Source of the DNA: Fasciola hepatica
Lineage: Eukaryota > Platyhelminthes > Trematoda > Plagiorchiida > Fasciolidae
DNA: 64,000 nucleotides
Direction of reading: 5' to 3'
Assembly (NCBI GenBank): GCA_948099385.1
Contig: CANUEZ040000182.1
Span: forward strand, 20,957,501-21,021,500
The notes under the pieces are model-generated. The model made no database searches and had not been told where the DNA came from. It saw only the letters and a program-made list of their open reading frames with translations. Of the stretch, positions 1 to 12,637 are shown in pieces. Each line of letters opens with the position of its first letter. Position 1 is the first letter of the stretch. Made by a program: the position numbers and the translations under genes.

Positions 1-1090
1 TAGAACCACAGGATCTGCAACTGGGTTGCGCCGTAGCATCGCGTGAAATAGCATGTGTATTGGTCCAAGGTTGGTATTTTGGATGTTCACGTGCAGGGGT
101 TTGAGCTTGGCTAGTACTGGATTTGTTTGCCCGGTTGCTGTCCCGGATGAGTCGGCCGAACCTGCTGTCAGCTATCTTGGTTTGCCTGTCCAAGTATTCG
201 CCCAGGTCTTCGAAGTTAGCTTCCCTGTCGCTTCGGCGTATCCATTCTGCTTCTTCCGCCCACCGACCCTGCAGTTCGGGGGAAGAGTGACGAACTATGT
301 TTTCTAAAGTGTGCATGGCATCTAGGTCAGCCCCGCAACCTAAATGGTCGAGGGTTATTGAGCAGTTTTGCATCTTAATCACCAGGTCGGCCATTGTGTA
401 GACGTTGCCCTTAGTTCTCCTTGCCTCCACCATCACGCCCTCTATTAGGTTACGGGCTACTTTGAAAGGTTGGCCAAACAAGTCCCTTAGAATCTTTCTT
501 GCCCTTGTGTAGCCTTGTTCTGGGTCGAGCATGGTGCACCCGTCGATAGCTTTTTTTGCTCGGCCTCGATGGTAATGAGTCAGGGAGAGAGGCCTTTGCC
601 CGGGGTCGGTTACCTTATTTTCGACGAAAGTCTCGAGCTGCCTGACAAACTTGCAGTATTGCTCACCTCGCTCGTCGAAAACCGTTAGTTCCACTCTTGG
701 CAAATCGATCGATGGTGATTTGTAGTCGGTGACCGGCGTGAGGTTCCCTATCTTATCGCACCCTGTTCTATCGGAAGTGTCGTAGTAGTAGGTCTCATGC
801 TCACGCTCTTTTTGTATACACTTCTTTTCTGATTCCTAAGCCTGTTGTCTAGCCAATAACAACTGCTGTTCTAGGTCTAATATTCTCATTTTATATAGAT
901 CAACATCTTTACAATCCATATTGTCCTCAGTAACACATGAACTAGCACTGACAGGACTGTGCGATCTAACATTAACTAAAGAAAAAAATGTACCCGGAAC
1001 CTCCCTAGTGACTTGCCGTTTTACTTCCTGTCCAGATTCCAAAGTTTTCGATCCTTTTCTTGGCCTTTTGCGTGTTTTTCCTCGTTCCAA
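1..1090 (-). pseudogene. Pao/BEL retrotransposon gag (partial, left edge)
   Basis: Reading leftwards, one frame runs from about 1090 to the window edge with a single in-frame TAG at 836-838. It begins with a basic stretch and a coiled-coil-like helix (LDLEQQLLLARQQA). A DUF1759-type gag region follows, with the block DLPRVELTVFDERGEQY near 715-660 and segments resembling the gag at 37-38 kb of this window. At the edge it enters a zinc knuckle (CRSCG, codons at 8-19). Pao/BEL Gag packages element RNA in cytoplasmic particles and is normally fused to protease and pol. There is no ATG at the upstream end of the frame; the first in-frame ATG is at 919. The element continues beyond the left edge. 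Family assignment is firm; the stop makes it a pseudogene. Confidence 0.8.
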
Positions 1091-1107
1091 ATTGATTTAT
1101 TTAGTTT

Positions 1108-1450
1108 TGTAAAGCACGTTTGAACAATGCGTAGCCAAATTCGCAACAGATCCCGAAATCAAAAGCAATTATCCGTAATATTCTACGATTCTAGATTATT
1201 GAATGAACAATGACACTAAAAAGATACAAACCTCAATAGTGAGATCACAAGGACTCAACAAACGAGAAACCGAATTGCGGCGTGCGAGCAAGGAGCACGT
1301 GCGTCACGCAGGTCCAGAACAAGGATATGACAAAGTCGTGCTCTGGGTGCGAACTAACAACAATTGGTCCATAAAAACAAACATTTCGTAAAGACAAGTC
1401 AATAGTGTAAGCAAGTGAGCGATGTTAAGAAAAACACTGAATCGCAAAGG
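1108..1450 (-). repeat. Diverged LTR of the left Pao/BEL element
   Basis: Immediately upstream of the gag frame the plus strand starts TGTAAAG and then GCGTAGCC. It shares the 15-mer CAAACCTCAATAGTG (1227-1241) with the LTRs at 23.8 and 38.3 kb, where the same 15-mer sits at 38412-38426. Order and spacing match those LTRs, but overall similarity is low, so this belongs to a related subfamily. The outer end cannot be fixed because the terminal CA and a target duplication are not identifiable. The right limit is approximate. Confidence 0.55.
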
Positions 1451-1467
1451 TTTTAGGGGAGTTTCCA

Positions 1468-1791
1468 CTACCGGTCGTTGCAATCCACACTACGGCCGGC
1501 TTTGGATACGATTTCGGGGTCAGCTTGACCCGTGGGTTCATCGGTGATTGTCAGTGGAGGGACCTCTGACAAGGCACACTCGGTCGATTGCCGTTTATCA
1601 AATAAGGCTTTTATCTTTTGTTCCAAATCAATGACCTCATTTTTCGCCCCGCTGTATATATTGCTTATTGATACAGAACATGCGTTGATAGCTTCCCTCA
1701 CGTAGGCTTTTGTGTTTGTTTTCTCTCTGGAGGCCCGAGTTGTTGGTTCTGGACTAGGCAGACAATGGCGTTCAAATGCTGACTTAGACAT
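1468..1791 (-). CDS. Unrecognised 107-codon ORF
   Basis: An ATG at 1791 opens a 107-codon frame ending in TGA next to the Pao/BEL LTR. The peptide is mixed and protein-like (MSKSAFERHCLPSPEP...), with a charged helical middle (KNEVIDLEQKIKALFDKRQ), but I recognise no domain. It could be an N-terminal piece of another retroelement gag or chance open frame. Nothing nearby supports a promoter or splice structure. Confidence 0.25.
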   Translation of the reverse strand: MSKSAFERHCLPSPEPTTRASREKTNTKAYVREAINACSVSISNIYSGAKNEVIDLEQKIKALFDKRQSTECALSEVPPLTITDEPTGQADPEIVSKAGRSVDCNDR

Positions 1792-1911
1792 TCTTTTGAG
1801 CGTAAAACAGAGGAATTCGAGTTCGTAGATGGAGTGAAGGTTACATCTGAGCCCTGCGAGGTTTCTACTGGGCTTCTGCACTTCAAAAAGGAAAGTGCGT
1901 GGACAGATCAC

Positions 1912-3060
1912 TAAGTCACTCTGTCAATAGATATAGTTGTTCGAATTGATCGCGATTGATGTGTTTGATAGGCATCTGTGCCAGAATAGAGAGGTTGAGA
2001 GTTAGAGGGTAGAATTTCAAAGTTAGTCGAAACATCAATGGTTGCTACAGCAGGAGTCTAGTGGGATCTCAGGTATCAGAAAAAATTATAGGATTTTCCT
2101 GGGTATCTAGCCTAAGCTTCACTAAAGAAGTGCCAAACTGAGCATTGCTCAACCATTAAGACCAAGGAGGTAACAACTTACAGGTAGGTACCGAGAGATA
2201 TGCAAATGACGCGATCCATCTGGGACTGAATAAATGCTTGGTAGATAGGGTCGCTGAGGATAATTTTGGGTAGGTTAAACCAGAGGCTCTTCGCAAAGGC
2301 TTATGTTTTTAATTCGAATAAAGCGTTAGGGATTCCCAGTAAGATGGCATAGCTGACATCTCTGAATCTAAAATGCTGCAGTTTTGTGGATCGAATTCCC
2401 GATGAAAATGCCACGAAACCGAGCCCAAGTGATGGGAAAACCCAATGCGGGACAAATATTTCAGTAACTGTCGGCTAAAACCTATTTTAAGCCTCTCTCC
2501 GCAATCCTGTGCAATAAACGCGTACTGATTCCCGGCTAAAACACAACATCTTACTATCTAGTTCTCTTCGGTTTAAATCCTAGCCCATCGCTTCTATGGG
2601 TGTAAGCATCCTGTCAACCCGGATTGTAATCGCATCACAAGACTTCCCATAAAATTCCGCTGCTGCTTCCCACCCAGATTTCATAAGTGTGACGGTCCGT
2701 CTCGTATCTTAGCCACAGGCGGCTAACAACCATCTTCCTATACGCCATATCCTCCAGACGGCCGTTCAGCACCGAATGAACTCCATCTTTAGTGGTTCAG
2801 ACCTACTAATTACGACAAGGAAGCGCAGTCGCATCTGTCTACACCGAGAAAACCCAGTCTATTGCTCAGCCACCCAAAAATTTGTGGTGAACGTGACCCA
2901 GTCGTAACAACTAGTGATACTTACCCCTGAGTGCTTTGCGAGTTTTGTCCGTTGCGATAATTATTATTACCCTCAACAACCAGCTTATTTCCGGACTTAG
3001 AGAATGCAAGTCGGAGCAAGCTAATAACGGACCATCATACCTCTTCCCTCCAACGAACAA
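1912..3060. other. No gene seen
   Basis: No coding frame, RNA gene or clear repeat is visible. The stretch lies between the Pao/BEL remnant and a decayed LINE and may hold the LINE's 5' leader, but this cannot be shown from the sequence. Confidence 0.4.
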
Positions 3061-3064
3061 AGCC

Positions 3065-6000
3065 TTATGAAAGCCGCCTCAAAACCATAGAAAAAAGACT
3101 TTTCAATCGTACTTCTTTGGGGGGAGGAGGAAACGACTGGACTGTATTGTTCCACAATTTTTTCGACGAGGTTACCGGAAAGGCTAGTCGTCTAGAACAA
3201 GTGCTCTCAACGGCTGTAAGCCGGATTTCTACGATTGAGGGCTCCACCTCCAAGTTCAATCCCCGCGCACGTATTGCTGAGCCTGACAAATTATTTGAAC
3301 CCCATAGTCCAGTGGCTGCCGGGTGATGCATTAACACCATCGCGTCGGAGTTATTGCGGAGCTTTCGAAACTCCCATAGTGCTATAGTACTCAATATACC
3401 TGATTTAATTCCAAAGGAATCACTCAACAGGAACCTTCTTGGAGCTTGTGGCCTTGCCTAGATCCCTTGTCAACTAAGGTCGCTTCGCAAGGCACCCTCA
3501 AGTAAAGATTGCCCAACCTCAGTACAGCTTCCAACTGACATCCTGGAGGCGCGGTTTGGGGGTATGCAAAGCGATCTATCGGCAGCGGCCTGATTTCAGA
3601 GCATCAGGATATCGGCTGGTAAATCACCTGTCCAGCGTGAGATGCACCTTGCTGCACACAGCACACGCGCAAAATAAACAACTCTTCACCAGCTGTACAT
3701 ACAACCAACGTTTTGCACCCGACAACGTCTGGCATGTAGCCTTGTAGCAGTACTGACGAAGACAAGTCCAAACCGACTCAGCTTCCCAAGGTAAAAGTGC
3801 CCTAAAATGTAGACTTAGACAGTACGTCCAAAAACCTCCCCCAGTCAACCCATGCCAGAACGTCGGTAGCTTTTTTTACCCTGAGCTGATCTGGGAAGCA
3901 CTGTCCCAAAATGAAGTTCACGCCCGGAGTCTTCATCACTGACAAAATCAGCCACCCTCCCCAAATTAGACTGCACTGCTATCCTACACCAATGAATAGA
4001 CTTCGGAAGCTACCTAGATGTCGTGCTTTTCCGACAGACAAATCCAATGCTCTCAATTTTCCAAGTTGCCATGTAATTCCCCCCTCACTCTTATTACGTA
4101 ACTTTCACAATGACCTCCCTCGCTCAACTGGTGATTCACTCCTCATTCTTACCGACAGACGCTCAGATGAGGGAAAACTTACCTAATTGAGGACATTAAC
4201 ACCAGCCACTAAAGCCGACATGATCTTAGTCACCGAGCTAGGGCTATCTGAGCAGTCCATTCTAGATCATACAGGCATCGCTGGGTGTCATATCCTCTAG
4301 AGCTGTTGCCAATCCAGACTAGGCGGCAGGTGCCTGGCCTTTATTCGCCGTTACTTCCCGGAAACTGTTCTACGGCTCCTCACTATGGAACAAGCAATTG
4401 TCTCTTTTTTGTCAATGAAAAATACCAGTAGCCATGCAATATCACGAGTGTGTGTCTGCCATCCTTCCGAACTATCTGAAGCTTCTGCGACTACTCTTGT
4501 TGAAGTATTCAAAGCAGCCTTAGACACCCTTAGAGTGACAGACCCATAGCGGGTGACTTCAAATACCCCATAAAAGCTGACCCTAAAACATTAGCCAGCT
4601 TGCTCTGGCAAGTTTCCTTTCGTGCATTCTCAGTGAGGGCTGGACCCACCATGCAAACACACCCGCTAGATAGCGGAATATCCTTGACCTAGCCTACGGG
4701 TATGAATTATCTAGTGTAAGAAGTCAGTTCACTCGGCTATTCCGGGGCAGTGATCCAAACAGAGTCGTGCGTACATTCAACTTCCCTATGAGCGACATTC
4801 TTCCTAGAAAACCAGACAACTGTCATAACCCTCGCAGCTGGAATCTACTGCCAAGCGTGATTCGCTCTGAGAACCGAGACTCATTCTTTCTGGCTTCCGA
4901 CGGTCAGGTAGCAGCCGACTCATTTTATGCTAACGTAAACATTTACCTAGTGAGCATCAGTCTTATCTCTAGCCCATTCAATCGATGCTGGACCTCAAGG
5001 GCATTGAGCACTTACGTCAAGCTGCTAAGACTGCTGAGAAAATACCAACAAGCGAAATACTTCTGCATTCGATTGCGAGTCAACAGGACTAACCTGGAGC
5101 GCAGTTACTCCACTGAAAAGCATCTCAGGGAACAAAAAGCACCCACCTTAGCTCACCCTAAAACAGTTGGGTGTGTGTCCATTTTGTTAAGCATAAGATC
5201 TCAAAGCTCCAGCAATAACCCCTCCAGTTTTCCCATATGTGGTCCTACCGCCATCCACTCATCCCTGTTAATCGAAGAAGCAATCAACTCACAGATCTCT
5301 TCCTCGTTCATATGTTGTGCCAATGTTAATCCCCCACCGTCCCTGTCACTTTCAGCACTACTTTCACAACGATTCAGTTTACTTCGCCTGAACTTAACGA
5401 GCTAGGCTTCAAGAAACTTTCCATGGATAAGGGTGTTGTCCCACCGTAGTATAAAACCTCCTCCACCACACCCTGTTCTAAAAAGGTTCACAGAATGACC
5501 CTGGTAACTACAGTCTAATCAACCACACACCCGTGGGGCGATAATTATGGGGCAAATCGTCATGTCCCAACCAAATAACCGTCTCATGCCAATGACCTAT
5601 TAAACCCAGATCAATATGGCTTAGTCACATAGCGGTGACGTTCGCCTTGTCAAATTGGCTTTCTCAAAGCACCAACCTCAACCACTAAAAGTAGGTTGTC
5701 TGCAATCATCCTACTTCCCGATATGTCGGAAGCCCTCGACAGGAAGCCTCAACAACAAACGTCGATTACTCCAGAGTCCTCGAGTGCAGCTGACCCGCTC
5801 CCACAGTTGTCGTCATCTTATCTGTCGGCTCACTCCCAAGTAGCACTAGTTGAAAGTCACTTATCTTCTGCCAGGCCTATAACAAGCGGTGGGGCTCAGG
5901 GTAATGTCCTTGGGCCATTACTATTCAGTACATATATAAATGGTATCTTTCATGTGTTCCACTAAGGTGCACCATTTCTGTTTGCAGATGACACCAAAAT

Positions 6001-6806
6001 TGTGCACTCCCTTCCTATATGTAGTCTGTCATCTACGTCTACCTACGTTCAGCAGGATCCTAAGCAGCTTACTGACCGATGCATTATGTAGCAAACAAAA
6101 TTCTTTTAATCCAAAGGTTCTGCTCTTCGCTAGGAAGGTCATTTAATTTCAGGGGTCACTGTTCTTATTGGAAAACTATACCTACCATCCAGGTGGGTTG
6201 TGACCCTGTATTTTTTACTGATATTCTTTTAACTTTTCCGAACAGATCGACTCCCAGTTTCATAAAGCCAGAAGACTCATTGGCCTAATTCTCCACTGCT
6301 TCGAAATCCAGAGCAGTCAACTATGCTTCTATGTTTCTAATGTCGGACCCTGGCTTGAATGCAGTTCTATTGTTTTCTCCCATCTTTCCAAAACTGCCAC
6401 CATTACTCTAGGGAGTGTTCAGTGCACTTCCGCTGAAAAAATGGCTAGAACATCCACCGTGACGTATTGTAAGCTTTGCGAGCTGTTCACTATTGACCCC
6501 CTTCGGATCCGTCTTCTACGGCTGAATCTGACATTTTTATTTAGATTGATCCACAGCCGTGTATACACAGCTTGCCCATTGTCCCTTGATTTTCCGAGAT
6601 ATTCCCTTCTTCGAAACGGAATCCATTCCCCGCGGGCTTTACCGTGCAAATCGGCTCTGGGATGTCGATTCCCTCGCACGGTCCATGAAGGAATTTGGGT
6701 TAAACTACCCCCTGCTCATAGTCGTACCCCTTCTCTATCTGTTTTCATAAGCATGCTCCATATCTGCTTCAAGGTTCCTACTGCCATCACACTATCCAGC
6801 GAATGA
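3065..6806 (+). mobile_element. Decayed CR1/Jockey-type LINE
   Basis: Pieces of a two-ORF non-LTR retrotransposon occur in the correct order but in broken frames. ORF1-like text is at 3117-3560 (for example SAIVLNIPDLIPKESLNRN), paralleling the ORF1 at 26.2 kb (NATVFNIPDRIPLSAAKN). Endonuclease-like fragments are at about 4220-4570 (ILVTELGLSE and a GDF remnant). Reverse transcriptase is at 5860-6010 with GNVLGPLLFSTYING and FADD (codons 5981-5992). A C-terminal LRLNLTFLFRLIHSRV block is at 6500-6560. Many stops and frameshifts show an old insertion. ORF1 binds RNA; ORF2 nicks DNA and reverse-transcribes the element. Boundaries are approximate and no tail was identified. Confidence 0.75.
5700..6150 (+). 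pseudogene. LINE reverse transcriptase fragment
   Basis: The best-preserved part of the LINE. A frame at 5696-5965 ends with the RT palm block TSGGAQGNVLGPLLF. After a stop near 5963 the FLFADDTKI motif follows at 5975-6001. Both aspartates of the catalytic FADD survive, but the surrounding frame does not. It resembles the CR1-type RT at 29.7-29.9 kb (VIQGSVLGPLLFLIYINDIF ... FADDVKII). Confidence 0.75.
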
Positions 6807-6849
6807 ATCAGAGCCGACACCGTTTCCGAATTGGGCCTTCAATTCGGCC

Positions 6850-9800
6850 AGTGCGATAGGCGCCATACTCCGCAGGACATTCCAATCTCACTTCTACTCC
6901 TGTGCACCACCTGTAAATAGACGGTGGCAGATCCATCTCATTTGAGCAAACAAATCTCCCCCATATGTACACTTCTTCATCATCACCTCACTGAAAGGTC
7001 TCCGCTCTTAGCCCCCGGTCTTACTAAACTATCTGGTCAAAACCTGGCCGCTCATTTCTCCTCAAGTGCATATTTCTTTCCCACACATAGCTCTGCTTTG
7101 AGTACATATTTAACCACTCGCCATGCCCGTATTTCCCTTCTTTTGCACCTGCCTCTTGGATTTTGCAATTTAAAGCCTCGGCATGCTGCGTACAACTTAT
7201 GCACAATCTGAACCTACCATATCTCAAAGTATTTTTCCCCACTGTTAGTTCTACCAGGTCCCTGCAGGTGGAGTACTGTCCCCCCCCCCAACCTGTGGTG
7301 GTCGTGCATTGGCCCCGTACGATTTTACAATTTGTCCACCCTTTGCCGCTTGAATGGCTGCCACCTCCGTTAACCTCCATTCTTCCGATTAGCAGGGTTT
7401 CTAGTGGACCCCTTTGGCACCAGTCAATCTATGTTGTTCCTCGGCTGGGACCCGCCCAGAATGGGTTTCCCTTCTCATTTTACTTTTCCGGTTCTCCGCC
7501 CACGTACCTACATCATCCAAGAAGTATGATAGCTCTAGGTAGTACCTCGGCCGCCACCCGGGCTGTCACATTTGTATACAAACTCGTTACTGGTCTGCCA
7601 TCCCATCGCTGGCCGGTCCCCTAGAGACATCCCACCGGCCACGCTATCCACCAATTTCAAAAAGTGAAGCAATTCTAGCTCTTGACTCCCACCACTTTGG
7701 CCTGCGTATATCTGGCGTGCGGGGCGTCAGCAATGATGTTCGGTAGCGGCTAGGCTGGTGGATAGCACCCCCGGCCAGCAACAGTGACTTTCAGATTGGG
7801 TGTCCAGGGCAGAGTTAGACCTGTCCACTGGAGCCGTTTTCGAATTGCAAATCTAATGTGTTTGCCCCCGTTCGGCTGCTGCAGTGACGGCAATCGTACT
7901 GCTCTCGTTTATCTCCACTGGTTCTCTTCGGGCATACTGCCAGTGTTACCATTATTATTCCGCATTTTACGCGAGACAAATGTTTTCTTCTCCAACTATG
8001 AAATCACCGACGTATATCCCTTTTATCGAGCCACCACTATGCGTTGTTGGCGCACACCGGCGGCCTATAAAACCAGTACTTTCCCCTGCCAAATTCCCCC
8101 AAACCTGTTTTCCACAGGAGTTGCACTTGACTAACCACCTGTTTCATCTGAAAAGTTATCCGTTCCTCAAGACGTAGGTTGCGGCTACTCTGGAAGTATT
8201 ACCTCATTTGCCCAGTTGTTGTTGCTGTTCACTTTTTATTCATGAAAAACAATAGACATCCTTCGCTGAAGCTTTTCTTTGCAATCCTACAGCAGTCAGT
8301 GATGTAGCTGTTGATTATCCGTAATCCCCATCAATCCACTGCTTCTCTACCGTGCTCTTCGTCCCTTTGTTCTGATCATGCAGTGCACCGTGCTTTCTCC
8401 ACAGAAGCATATACCAGTTATATTCATCCCGTATCTTCATCTCTACGTAGCTGTTGCGTGATAACTAACTGAGTAATCATAGGTAGGGCTACACCGGCCC
8501 TCCACGTTCTCCACCGCAACCTATATGTGCTATCCGACTACACAAATGCCACAGCTGTACCTCTCAGAGTGCCTTACCCCAAGCTACCGTCTTCATGTGG
8601 AGGACTCCCACCCACCTAACAGGAAATGAGTAATTTTCTGTCCTCTTACCAGCTTTCCCTCAACAACCTCCTTCGCCATTACTGGTAGTTCGCTCCTTTT
8701 CTTCAGATGTGTCACTCGTTGGCTACTTCACATCTGTCCGCATAAAACCAACAACTTTTTTCACCTTCTTAGTTGTTTGGTTCACTTTATTCTATATGAG
8801 CCGCTCAAACTACTTTCTTCACACAGGTTCTTCTGTACTGCATCCCATCCCTGCCAAGCCATTGCAAGTTCCACCTAAATGATGGTCACCATGAGTCGCC
8901 TATATCCTTCTATGTAATCCACCTCCACTTTTTATTGCCGTTGACTCTATAATCGCCGTAGCCCCGCATCGCAGATAGACCTATCACCATTTCAATGTTG
9001 GTACATCATGGTCCATTCATTATACTGTGTACATTGCAGTCCAGGTTTCCCTTTGGTAGTCCTATTCTTCCATTCTCCAGCGGTCTGTCCCTACATCTCT
9101 AGGACTGTTGCTCGTTCGAAGTATCATTGAATTTGCCTGCTTGTGTACACATCAGTCATCCTGCTTTTCCTTCTGGTCTACTTTGCTTCATAACTACATG
9201 GGGGTCCAATACCCTTTCTTTGCCCCAGACCAGTCTCTTTCAGCCTTCCTGCTGGAGGATGTTGCAAGCTCACTCCATGGAAACTTCACCTTATTGAAAT
9301 GTTGAATACCAGATGCAGACCTGATTTCTTTGTGCCCTATGTGCCCCAATATCAATGTTGTGCAGCTTGTGCCCTCTTTAATCGAGCTGGCTACATGCCC
9401 GTGGTTGATTTGTCATCGTATTCCTGTCTGCAGGCTACTACTTCAAGCCTGTCCTATCACTCAGTAAACGAGCCATGTGCAGAATACTATTTAGGCCATT
9501 TTCATGGATTCCGCTACGGCACCCTTCCACACCGGATGTGTTGACTATCGTCCATGTGTCCAGAGCCGTCGGCACACTCATACAAAAATACTGGATGTGA
9601 GAAGCCGCTTCCACTTAGACAGCCGTGTCCCTATCGCCACACAAAGTGTATTAGGCATAACACTCATGAAGTCTATTAGAGATTGACACCGGATGTTGAG
9701 GTGATTTGTTAACGCTGGATGGTAAATCTAGAGGAGGGCTTGATTACGCCAGGTTAGACCTTTGGGGTAAATCACTTATAAGTCGGGAGAGAATTACTGA
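6850..9800. other. Pyrimidine-rich interval, no gene recognised
   Basis: Long C/T-rich plus-strand sequence gives spurious proline- and serine-rich frames (for example 7163-7624) without any recognisable domain. A run of ten C lies at 7280-7289. It may be LINE 3' UTR or old repeat, because the LINE 3' UTR at 31-34 kb is equally pyrimidine-rich, but I could not align the two convincingly. Confidence 0.4.
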
Positions 9801-9805
9801 GGACC

Positions 9806-10934
9806 TTAGGGGGCCAGCTTGGCGCTGGAGGGTTGTGGCGGCTGGGCAATCGTGGTTTTGATAGCATCCTTGTGAGGAGAGTGACAGATGGCAGCGTAGG
9901 TGATATTGGAGTGGGAAGGGGGCGCATTGTTATGGATAGAGTTGTTTGAAGTCACAGGCCTCTCGCGGGGCTCCACGGAATGAGTGTGAGAAGCGGAACG
10001 GTAGCGAAAGTGCTGCTGATTAAAAAAGCCTTGGTATGAAGGGTCAGTTGGCATAGGGTGTAGCGGGATCAGAGTAGAATGCTGTGGTGTTGGGTGTTGA
10101 TGGTCAGAGGATGTTGCAATTGCAGAGGGGTAAAGTAAGGCGTACCGTGGAGCGGGAAAGGGTCAGGCGCGGGCCAAACGTTTTGATTCCGGTTGGCAAC
10201 AATACTGGTAACTCGTCTTGGGTGCTTTGGTTATGGCGGAGCTAACGACGGAGGCGGCACGTTTGGCGGGAAATTTGTGATGTGGCTCTGCGTCCGTAAA
10301 CGTTATGACTGTGGCATTTGGGTTGATCTATGTGGCACGTAGCAGTTGGGTACGCTAATCTTCGGGGGACCGAATAGGTGGGCTGGAGGGCTAGCGCCAG
10401 GGTGAGTGACGCGATTTTGTAAGTGGGCCCGTGTTTGAAAACGCTTACGGGCAATATGACTGTTGGCTTTCTTGGTGAAATCTCGCGAAGCCTGATGTCA
10501 CCCGCATTTGATGTGCGATGAGGTTTTGCCGCGTTACCACCATATGAGTCCCATCACTTAGTTATGCGCACGAAATGAAATTCTTCTACCAACTTCTTAC
10601 CGCACTTGTAAAAAGCAAGAAGAGGATCTGCAGTCAGTATGGCGTGGCCCCGAAAAAGGGCTTCAGGAGCTTTTACGTGTTCCAACAGCGCAATGAACAC
10701 AACGGTTGTTCTTGTTGTGGAAAGCTGCGGAATAGAAATGCGTCCCCCGTCCACAAGTTGCACTCTGGACCTATTAAACGTGCTAGCCCAAGTCCATCGA
10801 CAAGTCTCCTTTTCCGCGCACGTGGCAGGCAGGCGCACCACCCCTCGACGAAAAAGAGTGTTGCAAGGCAAACGGCGACGGACTGACAGAAAAGCGGGTC
10901 GCCAACGTCTGTATATGACCCATGGGCCGATCAA
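9806..10934 (-). pseudogene. Probable LINE ORF1 remnant
   Basis: The minus-strand frame 10934-10554 contains TTVVFIALLEHVKAPEALF, which parallels the ORF1 segment NATVFNIPDRIPLSAAKN of the LINE at 26.5 kb (an RRM-like nucleic-acid-binding region in this LINE type). Downstream on the same strand, 10054-9806 is proline/serine/histidine-rich (SHTHSVEPRERPVTSNNS...), like the second half of that ORF1. Frames are broken between the two parts. Alternative: chance similarity in low-complexity sequence. Confidence 0.35.
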
Positions 10935-11134
10935 AGCCCACTTCGTCGAATTAATTAGCAGTACTAAACAAATTACACAGGAAAGAAGCTAAACCGGCCA
11001 ACAATTTACAATGGACGGGAGTTACCGATTCCGACACGAAACGGCATTACACCGAGACGTTCACGTCACAACGGCCGAGTGTTGTTTTACACCAACAGCT
11101 CTCGAGTGACTGTACGCTTTCGCCGGCTGAGCTA

Positions 11135-11720
11135 ACTGCAGGAGATTGGGACCTGGGAGTTTTACGTGAGAAGAACTGAAAATGAGCTTTAGAAACTATC
11201 GTTACGAGAAAAGGTGAAGAAAAATAGAAAAAATAAGAAAAGGAAGGAAGCACAAAAAATGAGTTGTAACACTAGGGACTAGGGAGACATTAGCTATGGA
11301 CGGTGTCAATTTGAAAACAGGGGGCTAGAAATGCGGGACTTTAAGATGGAGTCATATGGCAGCAATGCCGAGGGAGGATCGAGATAGGGTAGCTATGAGG
11401 CTCATATACAGAAGAAATGGACGCACATCATAGGAGAGGCGGCTGCATGGTGGCAAGAGAACAGGCCGGCGAAGAGCTGGAGGAGGCAGGGAATACTTGT
11501 GGATATATATATACATATATATGTGTACGTTTACAAATATATATAGTTGAGTATATATCAGGGCAGGAGTAAACAGCAGTGACGCGAGGGGACACGAAAG
11601 TAGCAGCACTTGGAAAGGACAGGTGGGATTTGGTCAAATTGCACGGAATTAACCTGCATAAACTCTGACGAATTTGTTTATGAAAGGTAGGCACACACCA
11701 CTCCTGTTTGTTTAGCTTCT
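11135..11720 (-). repeat. Repeat family B, copy 1 (uninterrupted)
   Basis: This interval aligns with two separated blocks: 11141-11357 with about 16592-16810, and 11358-11710 with 17610-17940. Shared landmarks are ACCTGGGAGTTTTAC, GGGGGCTAGAAATGC, GGCAGCAATGCCG and CAGGTGGGATTTGGTCAA. It includes an internal AT-rich microsatellite (about 11503-11556). No coding capacity is recognised. Because it lacks the LINE insertion present in copy 2, it shows the empty site. Confidence 0.75.
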
Positions 11721-11789
11721 CGGTGCAAACAGACACTCAAAGTGCTGGGTCCCGAGGGTTAATGGGACCGGTTCGCAAAACATTCCGTT

Positions 11790-12240
11790 TTGCGTGAAAT
11801 TAAACTCAACATCTTCACAGCACACGTCCGACCTTTGCCAGACCATGGCTCAGTAGTTGGCTCTAACATGTGCCACAATAGAAGGATTGCCATTGAAAAT
11901 GTTCAGCGCACCTTTACTAAACAAATAGTTGGCTATTCGTCTAGTCTCAACTATATACAGCGCTGTGACCCGCTACACCTTGAACCTCTTTGGCTCCGAC
12001 GGATAAAGAGCAACTTGTCCTTCTTCCACTCACCGGTAAAATACAGATCCTGCAAAGCCTCCCCCGTGGTACGAGACTCATTAGGCTTCATGTATTCGTT
12101 GCGACACATCAGTCATTCGGTCATGATGCCGTCCTTTAGAGTCAACCTACGGTCTAACTTCTTTATTGTTAAATATTCACAAATGTGGAATAGGCTTCCA
12201 CCGAATGTCCGTGCAGCAGGCTACTAGCCAAGATTTAGAG
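11790..12240 (+). pseudogene. CR1-type LINE RT C-terminal fragment
   Basis: The frame contains ENVQRTFTKQIVGYSSSLNY, then DPLHLEPLWLRRIKSNLSFF, then LRSNFFIVKYSQMWNRLPPN. This is the thumb and C-terminal block of CR1/Jockey-type ORF2. The same order occurs at 30.25-30.6 kb (VQRQFIKRLVGFSSSLCYKD ... DPLWLRRMKLDLCFLFKL). It is a 5'-truncated copy directly upstream of the transposase gene. The 3' UTR may run to about 12430, but no tail is evident. Confidence 0.8.
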
Positions 12241-12590
12241 AGGGAATAAACAAATTGCTGACAATAGTATCCGACAATGATCCGTACATTTCGAAGGAGC
12301 AAGCGTACGAAGTTGGTAACAGACACGCCGGTCTAGGTTACGGGCCAGGGGACCTAAGTACCACCCAAGTTGCCGTATATCACCCACGGCTTAATAATCT
12401 TTCGAGCACAACAGTCCACTCACCCACCTAGATGATAGTGTCTTGTGGTCCAACCTTAATGATGGCCAGATTGACGTTATTGGTGATTACTGTAGAAAAT
12501 GGTTGGAGCTGATGAAGTCATTTTTGCGGAAAATAAGAATGGTGTTCCTACTTTTGCGGCGACTTTTGTTTTAGTTAGCCACTTCGTAGT

Positions 12591-12597
12591 ATATAAG
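12591..12597 (+). promoter_or_regulatory. Candidate TATA box of the transposase gene
   Basis: TATATAA lies 41 nt upstream of the ATG at 12638. The position would give a very short leader. This is sequence match only, with no other promoter evidence. Confidence 0.35.
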
Positions 12598-12637
12598 GGT
12601 TGCGCAAGGCTGTTACCGCTCACACCTATTAACTGTT

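Noticed and set aside
7163..7624. 153-codon proline-rich frame
   Set aside because: Composition follows the local C/T bias, including a C10 run; no motif.
10639..10992. Plus-strand frame rich in Arg/Lys
   Set aside because: It overlaps the minus-strand frame with ORF1-like text and shows no domain of its own.
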